From positions 1-49,777 of the IMG/VR virus record IMGVR_UViG_3300022910_000006: DNA of 49,777 nucleotides; one strand, given 5' to 3'. Each line of letters begins with the position of its first letter. The first letter of the stretch is position 1. Made by a program: the position numbers and the translations under genes. The DNA comes from a virus. Below the pieces are notes generated by a model. It saw only the letters and a program-made list of their open reading frames with translations. It did not search any database and was not told where the DNA came from. This document shows, in pieces, positions 31,123 to 38,862 of this stretch.

Positions 31123-31871
31123 CAGTAGACCTCGATTTCCAGGTAGTCGTCGGCATCGCCGCCGGTGAACGCCTGAGCGACCGCGGTGGCCGAGTCGGTG
31201 CCGCCCGCGAGGTTGGTTTTCGCGACCGCTTTCACTTTGCCGGCGCCGGTGGAGGCGCCCGTGTTGGCGGTCGTGACCAGCTGGGAGGCTACGTCGTGCG
31301 CGAGAACCGCGGCGGCGATCGTGGCCGGGGTCGACGTGATTTTGCCTTCGGCGTCCGTGGCGAGTTTGACCACCACGTCGTTGCCGTTCACGTCGACTTC
31401 AAGAGCTTTGTTGTTGCCGGCCGGGTCGACCAGGGTGACGGTCGTGTCGTTGCCGTCGACGCCCTCCTCGCGAGAGGTCCAGGTGATCGCGTTGTTTTCG
31501 CCGACCACGCCGGTTTTTAGGGACGCGGAGACCGCGGAGTCGGCGGCGATCGCCTTGCCGTCGGCGCCGACCGCAAGCTCCTGTTCGGCGTCGATTTCCT
31601 CGCCGGCGACCACCCAGCCGATCGAGCCGCCGCGGTACACGTCGGTCCGCAGGGTGAGATCGTGGGCGTCGGGGGCGGGGTTGGCTTTCGGATCCGCGGT
31701 GTCGTACTGCGGGATGCCGAAGATCCGGGCCGAGCCCGCCGGAGCGAGTCGCGCCTTGATATCGCCCTGGGCGCTCTTGCCATCGAAGGTGACGAAGCGG
31801 CCGCAGAGCAGCTGCTCGCGCTCGGCCTTGACCGAGACCTCGTTGACGGGGTGACGTGCCAGGCGCTCCAT
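31122..31871 (-). CDS. Head decoration-type protein with inserted beta domain
   Basis: 249 aa. The region up to residue 120 ('FVTFDGKSAQGDIKARLAPAG', 'VYRGGSIGWVVAGEEIDAEQ', 'ELAVGADGKAI') looks like decoration/DUF2190-type proteins. Residues about 127-228 form a beta domain ('AITWTSREEGVDGNDTTVTLVD', then 'VVVKLATDAEGKIT', 'NLAGGTDSATA') resembling the one in the sheath. It precedes the capsid gene by TGATG overlap, the usual place for a decoration protein. Confidence 0.7.
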   Translation of the reverse strand: MERLARHPVNEVSVKAEREQLLCGRFVTFDGKSAQGDIKARLAPAGSARIFGIPQYDTADPKANPAPDAHDLTLRTDVYRGGSIGWVVAGEEIDAEQELAVGADGKAIAADSAVSASLKTGVVGENNAITWTSREEGVDGNDTTVTLVDPAGNNKALEVDVNGNDVVVKLATDAEGKITSTPATIAAAVLAHDVASQLVTTANTGASTGAGKVKAVAKTNLAGGTDSATAVAQAFTGGDADDYLEIEVY

Positions 31872-32980
31872 CAGCCGTTACTTCCTGCGCCTGCGAAGGC
31901 GACCTCGGGGAAGAGTTGACCCATCCGCTGGGGGGTGAGCGCCGCCGATGCGGTCGCGCCCTGCTGCTGGCCGGCGCCGCCCTGGCGGGTGACGGGGTGC
32001 AGCCCTTCGGCCAAGCCGCCTTTGTCGACGCTGGCGGTGAGCAGGTTGTAGAAGGACTCGGGATCCCGCTCGTGCAGGTTCTCCATCGAAGCTTTTGCCG
32101 ACGGGGCGATTTTGCCGACCGCGGTGGCCGCGGCGATCGTGTCGTCGCGCCGTTTGACCTCGGCCTCGGCGGCGACTTTCGCCCCGGCGGTCGCGCCCTG
32201 CTGGACGCGCTCCCACTCGGAAGCTGGTACCCGGACCATCCCGTCGGTGCCGGCGCCGGCCGCCGGGGGGGTTGCCCCACCCTCGCCGCCTGCGGGCTCT
32301 CCCTCGCCGGGGGCGGGCTCGCCGCCCTCTCCGGCCGGGGCACCCTCGCCGCCCTCGCCCTCGCCGCCCTCTCCGGGGGCGGGCTCTCCACCCTCGCCGC
32401 CCTCGCCGGCCGCTGCCTCCAGGGCAGTGAGCTCTGCGATGCGGGCGTTGATCTGCTCGGGGGTCGCGTCCTCCGCGAGGCCGAGTGCTTTCAGTTGCTC
32501 CGGGGTCATGCCAACATTGTTACCGGGGTCCCCTACCCCTGCCTCGGGGTCTTTTTGAGGGAGGCCGGGAACCTCCTCGCGAGAGGCGAAAACCCGCATT
32601 GCAGAGCGGGGTTTCGCGTCCGCGTGTGCGGCGGCGAGCACCTGGGCTTTGGCGGAAGGCGAGATATCGACGAAGGTCTCCAAGACCTCGACGGGCTCGG
32701 CGAAGGTGATTTCCTGCTGATCGTTGGTCGTGAACGGGACCCGGCGAAGGGTGCCGTCGTCGGCGTCGACGATCAGCTGGTTCGGGTCGACCCAGGCGGC
32801 GCGGGGCCACCACCAGTACATCCCGTCCTCGTCACCGGGGTTCTCTTCGAGAATGACCTCGGTGATGTAGGTCTCGACCACCCGGTCGATATCGGCGGCC
32901 GCGTCGGCGGGGGTGCGGAGGCGCGAAGCGGAGGCGCGACGGGGGCCGGATTTGGCGACGGGCTTGGGTAGGCGATCCAC
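31871..32980 (-). CDS. Scaffold-type protein (Mu gpI C-terminal-like)
   Basis: 369 aa from a GTG at 32980 (the exact start is not firm; there is only a short AGGG). Residues 20-110 ('DRVVETYITEVILEENPGDEDG', 'VPFTTNDQQEITFAEPVEV') are typical of actinophage protease-associated regions. Residues 145-250 contain a Gly/Glu/Pro linker with many GEG units. The last 110 residues, with 'EAEVKRRDDTIAAATAVGKIAPS' and 'HERDPESFYNLL', fit the scaffold at the end of Mu-type gpI ('..I..a...GKi.Pa....' ). It probably shapes the procapsid and is degraded by the protease encoded just upstream. Confidence 0.7.
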   Translation of the reverse strand: MDRLPKPVAKSGPRRASASRLRTPADAAADIDRVVETYITEVILEENPGDEDGMYWWWPRAAWVDPNQLIVDADDGTLRRVPFTTNDQQEITFAEPVEVLETFVDISPSAKAQVLAAAHADAKPRSAMRVFASREEVPGLPQKDPEAGVGDPGNNVGMTPEQLKALGLAEDATPEQINARIAELTALEAAAGEGGEGGEPAPGEGGEGEGGEGAPAGEGGEPAPGEGEPAGGEGGATPPAAGAGTDGMVRVPASEWERVQQGATAGAKVAAEAEVKRRDDTIAAATAVGKIAPSAKASMENLHERDPESFYNLLTASVDKGGLAEGLHPVTRQGGAGQQQGATASAALTPQRMGQLFPEVAFAGAGSNG

Positions 32981-33003
32981 GATCCCTATGTTGGCACCGC
33001 CGC

Positions 33004-33561
33004 TTACCCCTGTTCGGCAGCGGCCAGATCCTCGGGCGTGACGTATTCGACGCCCTCGCCTTCGGTAAGAAATGCCTGCAAATCCTCCAAATCTTCGACC
33101 GCTGGGCGGAAGATTCCGAGCAGGGCGACGGCGGTGAGGACGAAGCTGTATTTCTTGCCGCCAGGCGTTTCGACCTCCCAGCGGCCGTCGTGATAGGCGC
33201 CCTCGATCGAGCGCGACGGGTAGGCCGCCGGCATGATTTCCGCCAGCCAGAGGGGAACGCGCACGAAGTCGCCGACCAGCACCGCGCCCTGGTTCTCGAG
33301 GCGCAGGTTTTCGATCGAGCCGAGCGCGGGCTCGCCGTCCCCGGGCACGTAGAACGGATCGTGATCCCCCTCGCCGGAGTTGAAGCGCGGGTCGGCGTGG
33401 CCGATCTTGAGGCGCGGCACCTGAATGTGGGGATCGTCGTTGGCGGCCGTCACCGCGTCGGCCAGGTGGTCGAAGCGGAAGGTGAGCTCGCCGTGCGCCC
33501 CCGGCCAATCCATACCGACGGTCATGAGCTCAACGTCGGGGATCGTCGCGAGGGCGGGCAT
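33004..33561 (-). CDS. Mu-I-type prohead protease
   Basis: 185 aa from the ATG at 33561, chosen over 33660 because of the TATCGT box 7 nt ahead and the structured gap upstream. It has 'HLADAVTAANDDPHIQVPRLKIGHAD' (candidate catalytic His) and 'MPAAYPSRSIEGAYHDG' (candidate catalytic Ser), the arrangement of phage Mu gpI/GPO-like serine peptidases. It would process scaffold and capsid proteins. Unlike Mu, the scaffold is encoded by a separate gene 24 nt downstream. Confidence 0.75.
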   Translation of the reverse strand: MPALATIPDVELMTVGMDWPGAHGELTFRFDHLADAVTAANDDPHIQVPRLKIGHADPRFNSGEGDHDPFYVPGDGEPALGSIENLRLENQGAVLVGDFVRVPLWLAEIMPAAYPSRSIEGAYHDGRWEVETPGGKKYSFVLTAVALLGIFRPAVEDLEDLQAFLTEGEGVEYVTPEDLAAAEQG

Positions 33562-33687
33562 AGGCCGAACGATAAGGGCAGCGGCACCCCCCAACCCCGC
33601 AAACGAGTGCCGCTGCCCTTCTACGCGGGACTGCAGTCCCGCGGCGGTGTCGGCAGCCACCCGGCCGACAAGTCGACACCCTACGGA
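33562..33687 (-). promoter_or_regulatory. Highly structured intergenic region before the capsid-maturation genes
   Basis: Read on the minus strand it holds a TAGGGT box (33678-33683), two mutually exclusive 7-bp pairings (33674-33680 with 33646-33652; 33664-33670 with 33648-33654), a perfect 18-bp palindrome GCGGGACTGCAGTCCCGC (33625-33642), a perfect 14-bp inverted repeat with 19-nt loop (33574-33587/33607-33620), and a second -10, TATCGT (33569-33574), 7 nt ahead of the protease ATG. It is probably terminator plus promoter, possibly with a regulatory RNA. Confidence 0.6.
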
Positions 33688-34068
33688 CTAGAACGGCGGA
33701 TCGTCGCCGAAGTCGCGCTTGCTCTGCGGCTGGGGGATCGGGGCGGGGCCGAAGAGCGCCATCTTGTAGGCCCGCTCGAAGTCGCCGGCGTCGTCGAGCC
33801 GGTAGCGCGAGAGGCCGCCGGCGGTGCCGTGGACCAGCACCCGGACCTTGGTTCCGCCGCACCTCTCGCAGGGTTTCGACCTCGTGACGGTCTCGGGCGG
33901 CTGGAGCGGGTAATCCGGCTCAGGAACGCGGCCGCTGCCCTCGCAGTCGGGGCAGTCGACGAACGCGACCACCCGGCCGGTCTTGAGGCGGACCCGACCG
34001 TCGCGCTCCAGCGCCTCGCGCAAGCCGCGGAGTTTGGCACCCGGGATCGGGGCGCGGCGATCACTCAC
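33688..34068 (-). CDS. DnaJ-type zinc-finger protein
   Basis: 126 aa from a GTG at 34068 (GTGA overlap). 'VVAFVDCPDCEGSGRVPEP' and 'SKPCERCGGTKVRV' are two CxxCxGxG-like knuckles as in DnaJ central domains, with no J domain. It is the last of a run of small coupled genes. It may assist folding of virion proteins or bind nucleic acid. Confidence 0.6.
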   Translation of the reverse strand: MSDRRAPIPGAKLRGLREALERDGRVRLKTGRVVAFVDCPDCEGSGRVPEPDYPLQPPETVTRSKPCERCGGTKVRVLVHGTAGGLSRYRLDDAGDFERAYKMALFGPAPIPQPQSKRDFGDDPPF

Positions 34069-34259
34069 GTCAAGGTCAGCTGATCGCCCGCGGTGGCGAA
34101 GGGAAGGCTGCGGAACGTTTCGACCCGATCGCCGGCGTGATGCAGGCGTAGAAGCGTGCGCTCCTCCTCGGGGATATCGCGCCGGTCCCGCTCGGTCCAG
34201 CCCTGCTCGAGCATGGCGGCGAGCTTCGCCTCGGTGGTCCAGTTGGCGATCGCGGGCAT
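34065..34259 (-). CDS. Small hypothetical protein
   Basis: 64 aa starting MPAIANWTTEAKLAAMLEQGW. The ATG at 34259 overlaps the previous stop (TGATG). No motif. Confidence 0.55.
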   Translation of the reverse strand: MPAIANWTTEAKLAAMLEQGWTERDRRDIPEEERTLLRLHHAGDRVETFRSLPFATAGDQLTLT

Positions 34260-34483
34260 CAGCGCGGCGACCCGACGTAGCCCTGCTCGGCGGCCGCGAG
34301 CAGCGCCGTTGTGGCGCGCTCGGTGTCCGGGGCGGTGCTGATCGGGACCGGGGAGTCGCCGGGGTCGAGCACGCCGACGAACCAGCCGAGCTTGATCGCC
34401 ACCAGGTCAGCCGTCGTGGGGCGCCCTTCCTCTTCGAGTTCGTCGCGAGCGACGACCGCCCAGTGCATATCCCCGATCTGCAT
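34259..34483 (-). CDS. Small hypothetical protein
   Basis: 74 aa starting MQIGDMHWAVVARDELEEEG, followed by a beta-hairpin-like part and a helix ('ERATTALLAAAEQGYVG'). TGATG-coupled on both sides. No family recognised. Confidence 0.55.
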   Translation of the reverse strand: MQIGDMHWAVVARDELEEEGRPTTADLVAIKLGWFVGVLDPGDSPVPISTAPDTERATTALLAAAEQGYVGSPR

Positions 34484-34761
34484 CAGTCGACCGCCCAGTC
34501 GAAGGGGCGCCAGGCCGGCCCCCACCAGGGGAAGACGAAGGCGGGCGGGTCGGCGTCGATCCACCCTGGCGCGTTGCGCAGGTGCGACTCCCGGCACATG
34601 CGCCGAATCTGGCGGTTGATGATCCGGTTGATCCGCAGCGCGGCGTTGACGACGGCCGGGTCGGCGGGCGGGTCGAACTCGATATGCGTCCCCTCGCCGC
34701 GCCTGTAGATCGTGAAGTCCTGGCGGGCGGCGGGGGTCGCCGTGAAGTGGTCGCTAGGCAT
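34483..34761 (-). CDS. Small hypothetical protein
   Basis: 92 aa, ATG at 34761 overlapping the previous gene by 8 nt. It has a basic helix ('NAALRINRIINRQIRRMC') and a Trp/Pro-rich end ('PPAFVFPWWGPAWRPFDW'). No family recognised. Confidence 0.55.
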   Translation of the reverse strand: MPSDHFTATPAARQDFTIYRRGEGTHIEFDPPADPAVVNAALRINRIINRQIRRMCRESHLRNAPGWIDADPPAFVFPWWGPAWRPFDWAVD

Positions 34762-35215
34762 CCTCGGACGCCCTCCGCACTTCGACCTCATCGTTCCAGT
34801 CGTCGTCGACGATGTAGGTGTGGCTCTCGCCGGGCTCGAGCTCGCCGATCCCGTCGGGGTCGTCGGGGCCGCCCAGATCCTCGACCTTCATGATCGCCTT
34901 CTCCAGCGTCAGGTTCTCGTGTTCCTCCTCGTGCAGGTGGGGGCGCTCGCGGCGGTCGCAGCGCTTCTGGACGGTGTACGGACCTTCGATCGAGCCAGGG
35001 ATCGCCTTGAACCCGTAGGCCCACTTGTCGCCGTAGCCGATCACGAACGTCGGGCCGTGCTCGCCGAGCTCGAGGGCGTCGACGCTGGCCGAGAACTCCT
35101 CGCCGGCGGCGTCGCTCGACGGGCGCAGGCAAACGTCGAGCCGGTCGACCTTGACCTGGCCCACGTCGGCGAGGGTGATGCGATCGCCGACGTGGAGGAT
35201 TTCGGGCCAGGGCAT
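34754..35215 (-). CDS. Hypothetical protein
   Basis: 153 aa, unrecognised. An N-terminal beta domain ('HVGDRITLADVGQVKVDRLDV', 'PTFVIGYGDKWAYGFKAIPG') is followed by an acidic region and 'SHTYIVDDDWNDEVEVRRA'. It starts at 35215, sharing a base with the stop of the upstream small gene (TGATG). Confidence 0.6.
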   Translation of the reverse strand: MPWPEILHVGDRITLADVGQVKVDRLDVCLRPSSDAAGEEFSASVDALELGEHGPTFVIGYGDKWAYGFKAIPGSIEGPYTVQKRCDRRERPHLHEEEHENLTLEKAIMKVEDLGGPDDPDGIGELEPGESHTYIVDDDWNDEVEVRRASEDA

Positions 35216-35385
35216 CAGGCGACCTCGGCGGCGGATAAGGAGGCGGCCTGCTCGACGGCCATTGCCCGCTCGGTCTCAGTGAGGTTGTCCCAGACCGGAA
35301 GAGGCACGGGGTGGCTTTCTCGCCGTTTTTGGTAGAGAACGCGGGCCTTGTGTTCGGCCTTGGCTCGGTCCTTAGTGAGCTTCAT
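35215..35385 (-). CDS. Small basic-helical protein, first gene after promoter P3
   Basis: 56 aa starting MKLTKDRAKAEHKARVLYQK, ATG at 35385 with AAAGG 7 nt upstream. It is helical, basic at the start and acidic at the end. It directly follows the P3 promoter and its conserved leader, so it is the lead gene of the small-gene operon. Confidence 0.6.
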   Translation of the reverse strand: MKLTKDRAKAEHKARVLYQKRRESHPVPLPVWDNLTETERAMAVEQAASLSAAEVA

Positions 35386-35396
35386 GGTCAAGCCTT

Positions 35397-35420
35397 TCGA
35401 GAGAGGAACAGGATCACGCC
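35397..35420 (-). promoter_or_regulatory. Conserved 5' leader, copy 2
   Basis: Identical over 24 nt to 12379-12402 and placed likewise between the -10 and the SD. Downstream sequences differ, so the conservation is confined to the untranslated leader. Confidence 0.6.
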
Positions 35421-35423
35421 GTA

Positions 35424-35453
35424 AGGGTAGCAGAAAGGTTGCCGCGCGTCAAC
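35424..35453 (-). promoter_or_regulatory. Operator-type promoter P3
   Basis: -35 TTGACG (35447-35452), 17-nt spacer, -10 TACCCT (35424-35429), with the near-palindrome GTTGACGCGCGGCAAC at 35438-35453. The TGA stop of the upstream gene (35449-35451) lies inside the operator. It drives the small-gene operon beginning at 35385. Confidence 0.8.
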
Positions 35454-35637
35454 GGTTTATGAGGCGGGCGATCGGGACCTTTGCGGTTCCGCCAGCGGCA
35501 AAGGCGACCCGGGCGCGGCCCCGGCTTTCGGTGGGGAGCTCGAGCACCGTGGCGGGGCGCCCCTCGTGACGCTGGCGGCGACCGTGGACCGGCAGCACCC
35601 GGACCTGCATCCCGATCTCCATCTTGCGGCGTTCCAC
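35449..35637 (-). CDS. Small KOW/SH3-like protein
   Basis: 62 aa from a GTG at 35637 (TACGTT box 7 nt upstream, no SD); an ATG five codons later is an alternative. 'MQVRVLPVHGRRQRHEGRPATVLEL', 'GRARVAFAAGGTAKVPIARL' has the strand pattern of a KOW/SH3-like barrel that could bind RNA or DNA. Its stop codon overlaps the P3 operator. Confidence 0.55.
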   Translation of the reverse strand: MERRKMEIGMQVRVLPVHGRRQRHEGRPATVLELPTESRGRARVAFAAGGTAKVPIARLINR

Positions 35638-35674
35638 TGTGGTGAACGTAGCGCCTATGCAGGCGGAAAGGTGC

Positions 35675-35719
35675 GGTGGCGGACCCTCCGGCGGGCCTCT
35701 TGCTGGGCTACCCGCCACC
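35675..35719 (-). terminator. Inverted repeat after the portal gene
   Basis: GGTGGCGG (35675-35682) and CCGCCACC (35712-35719) are perfect inverted copies with a 29-nt loop, in the 188-nt gap (35638-35825) that otherwise holds no gene. The long loop makes termination uncertain. Confidence 0.35.
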
Positions 35720-35825
35720 GACTCCCCAGACCTCCTGGGCGCAATCCCTGATCCGGGGTGCGTTGCGCCTACTAAGGACCCTCCGCTATGCCCGCGTCGT
35801 CGCCTCGGGTTGGGTGCGACGAAGT

Positions 35826-38183
35826 TTAGTAGGTCGCGATCAAGGTCCCGCGGCAGCGAAGCCCGGCTTCGCATTCGACGAAGCCGCCCAGCGGGTAGGC
35901 AACTTCGGCCTCGGCCAGCGAGGGCCATTCGGTCCCGTCGACGCCGGCGCAGTTGCCGCAGGTGTTGCCGTCCAGAATCTCGGAGGCGAAGACTGCTTTC
36001 GCGTTGGCGACCCGGATGAACTCCCGGCGGCCGGTGTTGTACGCCTGGCTAACGGCGCCGCCGATCTGTTCTTCGAGCGCGGCGCCTTTCAGCCCCTCCA
36101 GGTGTTCCCGCACGTCGGATGCAGCCGTGTCGGGTGGGAGCGCGGAGACCGCGGCCGCTCGTTTGGAGGCTGAGGCCGCGAGCCCAGCGGCGAGGGTGAG
36201 GGCGACGACCTCGGCGCGCTCGTGGACGGTGCGGTCGATCGCCTCCTGGTCCGGCTCCGGTTCGTCGGCGCTGGCACTCGGGGGCGCGGCTCCAGCGGAA
36301 GGTGCCAACTGGGCGCTGCGCTCTTCCCTGGCGGCGGCGACGCCGGCGGCCGCCACTTCGAGCAGGTGCTCTTCGATCAACTCGACGGGGACCGGCTCGA
36401 CGCTGAGGCTGGCGAGGGTTGCAGCGTCGCCGTCGGCCGCGGCGACCGCCTCGACCAGTTCGTCGATCTGCGCTCCCTGGGCGGCCTGGACGGCTTCGAC
36501 CAGGGTCTCGCGGCCGGACGTGTAGACCTCCTCCATCGCGGCGAAGTCCACCGCGGCGTCGACCTCGGCCTGGGTGAGCTCGCGCCGGAGCTCACGATCG
36601 GGCAGCTGCATCCCGGCCTCAGGTGCCACAGGTGCCACCCGATCGTTGGCACGGCGCTCGATTTTGCCGGCGGCGACCAGCTGGTCTCGAGCACGGCGGG
36701 CGGTGCCATGCTTCGGGTCCATGCCTGCAGCCCTGGCTGCGTCGGCCCATCGCAGGGGGCGGTCGATCACGGCCTCCAGCGCCGACGCAGCTGCAGAACG
36801 GGCCGGCTGGCGCGCTGAGGGCGCCGGTGCGGGCGCAGGCGGGGTTGCAGCGGGGGAAGGGGTTGCAGGGACCGAGATCCGGCCAGCGCCCCGCGGAAGG
36901 TGGAAGCGCTGGGTGATGTAGGCGCCGAGCTCGCTCATCTGTTCGTCGCCCTGGTCCTCTTCGCCCTCGCTGGCGCCGATCGCGATCAGGCCGGTTTCGT
37001 AGCCTTTCACCAAGTCGGCGAAGGCGAGCTCTTCGGACTCGGTGCGCTGGCAGACCAGGGCGGGGGGCTGCTCATCGTCGCCCCAGTTCCAGAAGACCTC
37101 GCGCTCGATCTGCTCCTGGGTCGCGTCGCGCAGCCACTCGGCTACGGCGTCCTGCCCTTCGATCGACCACTCGATGAACTCCCCGCCGAGCGCGCGGCTG
37201 CCGCTGGTCGCGTCGCCCCCCAGGTTGAAGAAGAGCAAGAGGAACGCCTTGCTCATCTGCTCATCGTGGTACCGGATGCTGCGGATCGTGTCCGGCAGAT
37301 CGCCCTCGACGCCCTTCAGGTGCAGCTTGCCCGGGCCGGCGCCGCCGCTCGCCTCGCCGGCGCGCCAGCGTTCGGCGATTTCGGCGAGTTCCCGAACCTG
37401 CTTGTCGCTCGCGTTGGCGTCGACCTCGAACCAGGGGACGCCCATCCCGTTCCGCTGGTGCTTGGCGGCGTCGACGCGGATCAGCGCATCCTTGACCAGC
37501 CAGTCGCGCAGGCAGGGGCGAAGCATCGACCGGCCCACCCAGTCGGCGTCGTCCTCGGTGTCCCAGAGGTAGGGCAGGAGCCGGTTGGCTTCGATGATCG
37601 GGCCGAACATGGCGCCGCCGGCGCTGATCGGGCCGCCGGCGACCCAGATGTTCTGCTGGATCCCTTTCAGCGAGCCGTCGTCCTCGGTGGCGATGTTCAT
37701 GATCGTGCGCGGCGGGCGGGTGCCCAGTTTCGCCAGGCGGTAGAGCCCGTCGCCCCCCATGCGCGGATCGCCGTAATCGTATTCTTCCTCGAAGTAGTAG
37801 TGGCCGTAGGAGAGCGCCTGGAGGGAGTGGCGCAGGTGACGGCCGAAGTCGAAGCGTTTGCGGCGGCGGCGCGGGCGCGGCGTGTCGGCCCCCACTTCGG
37901 GAAGGTTGAGGCTCGCGCAGGTGTGGGCGACGACCTCGGGGCGGGCGCCGTTCGGGTCGATCTCCCAGCGCATCCGCTGAATCGGGAGCGTCGTCGCGAG
38001 CAGCAGCCCCTTCAGCTGGGCGTCGGTCTGCATCCGGCGGTAGGTCGTCACCGACTGCGGCCAGCGAACGTCGGGGGCGTACTCCCGATCGTCGAACCAG
38101 ACCGACCAGGGCAGAAGCCCGCCGGCGCTGGTCGTCATGCCCGCGCGGCCGATTGCCTTGGTAGGTGCCTTCGCCTCTGCCAC
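35826..38183 (-). CDS. Portal protein fused to an HTH segment and a MuF-like head protein
   Basis: 785 aa from a GTG at 38183 (TAGCGT 9 nt upstream, no SD). Residues 1-425 are a Mu gp29/DUF935-type portal ('TYRRMQTDAQLKGLLLATTLPIQ', 'SYGHYYFEEEYDY', 'HDEQMSKAFLLLFFNLGGDA', 'IEREVFWNWGDDE'). A Pro/Ala linker (about 427-470) leads to a winged-helix-like segment (about 470-520; 'RWADAARAAGMDPKHGTARRARDQL'). The remainder is helical, ending in the MuF/SPP1 gp7 signature: 'EILDGNTCGNCAGVDG' and 'GLRCRGTLI'. The portal is the DNA gate; MuF-type proteins bind it and enter with DNA. In most phages these are two genes. Confidence 0.85.
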   Translation of the reverse strand: MAEAKAPTKAIGRAGMTTSAGGLLPWSVWFDDREYAPDVRWPQSVTTYRRMQTDAQLKGLLLATTLPIQRMRWEIDPNGARPEVVAHTCASLNLPEVGADTPRPRRRRKRFDFGRHLRHSLQALSYGHYYFEEEYDYGDPRMGGDGLYRLAKLGTRPPRTIMNIATEDDGSLKGIQQNIWVAGGPISAGGAMFGPIIEANRLLPYLWDTEDDADWVGRSMLRPCLRDWLVKDALIRVDAAKHQRNGMGVPWFEVDANASDKQVRELAEIAERWRAGEASGGAGPGKLHLKGVEGDLPDTIRSIRYHDEQMSKAFLLLFFNLGGDATSGSRALGGEFIEWSIEGQDAVAEWLRDATQEQIEREVFWNWGDDEQPPALVCQRTESEELAFADLVKGYETGLIAIGASEGEEDQGDEQMSELGAYITQRFHLPRGAGRISVPATPSPAATPPAPAPAPSARQPARSAAASALEAVIDRPLRWADAARAAGMDPKHGTARRARDQLVAAGKIERRANDRVAPVAPEAGMQLPDRELRRELTQAEVDAAVDFAAMEEVYTSGRETLVEAVQAAQGAQIDELVEAVAAADGDAATLASLSVEPVPVELIEEHLLEVAAAGVAAAREERSAQLAPSAGAAPPSASADEPEPDQEAIDRTVHERAEVVALTLAAGLAASASKRAAAVSALPPDTAASDVREHLEGLKGAALEEQIGGAVSQAYNTGRREFIRVANAKAVFASEILDGNTCGNCAGVDGTEWPSLAEAEVAYPLGGFVECEAGLRCRGTLIATY

Positions 38184-38270
38184 TTGGCACCCACGCTACC
38201 GAGGGTGTCTACCCCTTAGATGCGCCCCCGCCCCGGAATCGCCCGCGACCCACGGTCATCGAGTCACAAC

Positions 38271-38293
38271 CGCGCCCGGCGGCGGGGGGCGCG
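38271..38293 (-). terminator. GC-rich hairpin upstream of the portal gene
   Basis: CGCGCCC (38271-38277) and GGGCGCG (38287-38293) form a 7-bp stem just after the small-gene operon ending at 38303. The rest of 38184-38302 holds the presumed portal promoter and no gene. Confidence 0.45.
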
Positions 38294-38302
38294 ACCGCGA
38301 TC

Positions 38303-38569
38303 CTACACGTCGACGACGCGCACCGCGTCGGCGATCTCCTGCGACCAGCGCAAGCCGTAAGTCGCAGTGCGGAGAGCTATCGCGAGATCGCCGGCGTCGG
38401 CTTTCGCCTTCCCCTCGTCGCGGAACTCGCGGGTCGAGACCATCCGCTCGCGGCCGGCGTCGTCGAGGAACCGCCAGCGATACCGGCCGGTCGGTTCCCC
38501 GATGATGCCGGCGACGGCGGGCGCCTCGTGCCTGACGGGGAAGACCTCAAAGTGGCCGCGGCCCGTCAC
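38303..38569 (-). CDS. DUF1508-like small protein
   Basis: 88 aa from a GTG at 38569 (GTGA overlap). 'GHFEVFPVRHE', 'GRYRWRFLDDAGRERMVST', 'FRDEGKAKADAGDLAIAL' resembles the YegP/DUF1508 unit ('fei..d..G.yRWrl....G.iia.S.e.f.....A..ai'). The function of that family is not known. It is the last gene of a three-gene unit. Confidence 0.6.
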   Translation of the reverse strand: MTGRGHFEVFPVRHEAPAVAGIIGEPTGRYRWRFLDDAGRERMVSTREFRDEGKAKADAGDLAIALRTATYGLRWSQEIADAVRVVDV

Positions 38570-38862
38570 TCGAGGACCACCCGGATCTCCAGCATCCCAC
38601 GATCGACGGGGAGTAGATCGAGTTCGACCTGATTCTCGACCGTCGATGCCGAGTGGGTGATCTCGATCAGCTTCACCATGTCCTCACGGTCGAGGGCCGC
38701 CACATGGCCGCCAGCGCTCCCGAAATAGGTTCGCACCCTGTACTGCTGCGCGATCCCAGCATCGCGGGCGTCTTCATTCCCTCGGGTGAGGATTTCGATC
38801 TCGCGGCCGCGGAAATGGGAAGAGAACGCCGCGACTATTTGATCGGCTTGTTCTTTGAGCAC
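38566..38862 (-). CDS. Small hypothetical protein
   Basis: 98 aa from a GTG at 38862 with AGGAGG 4 nt upstream. 'MLKEQADQIVAAFSSHFRG', 'YRVRTYFGSAGGHVAALD', 'EDMVKLIEITHSASTV' suggest a small alpha/beta fold; codon use is less GC-rich than in neighbours. No family recognised. Confidence 0.55.
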   Translation of the reverse strand: MLKEQADQIVAAFSSHFRGREIEILTRGNEDARDAGIAQQYRVRTYFGSAGGHVAALDREDMVKLIEITHSASTVENQVELDLLPVDRGMLEIRVVLE

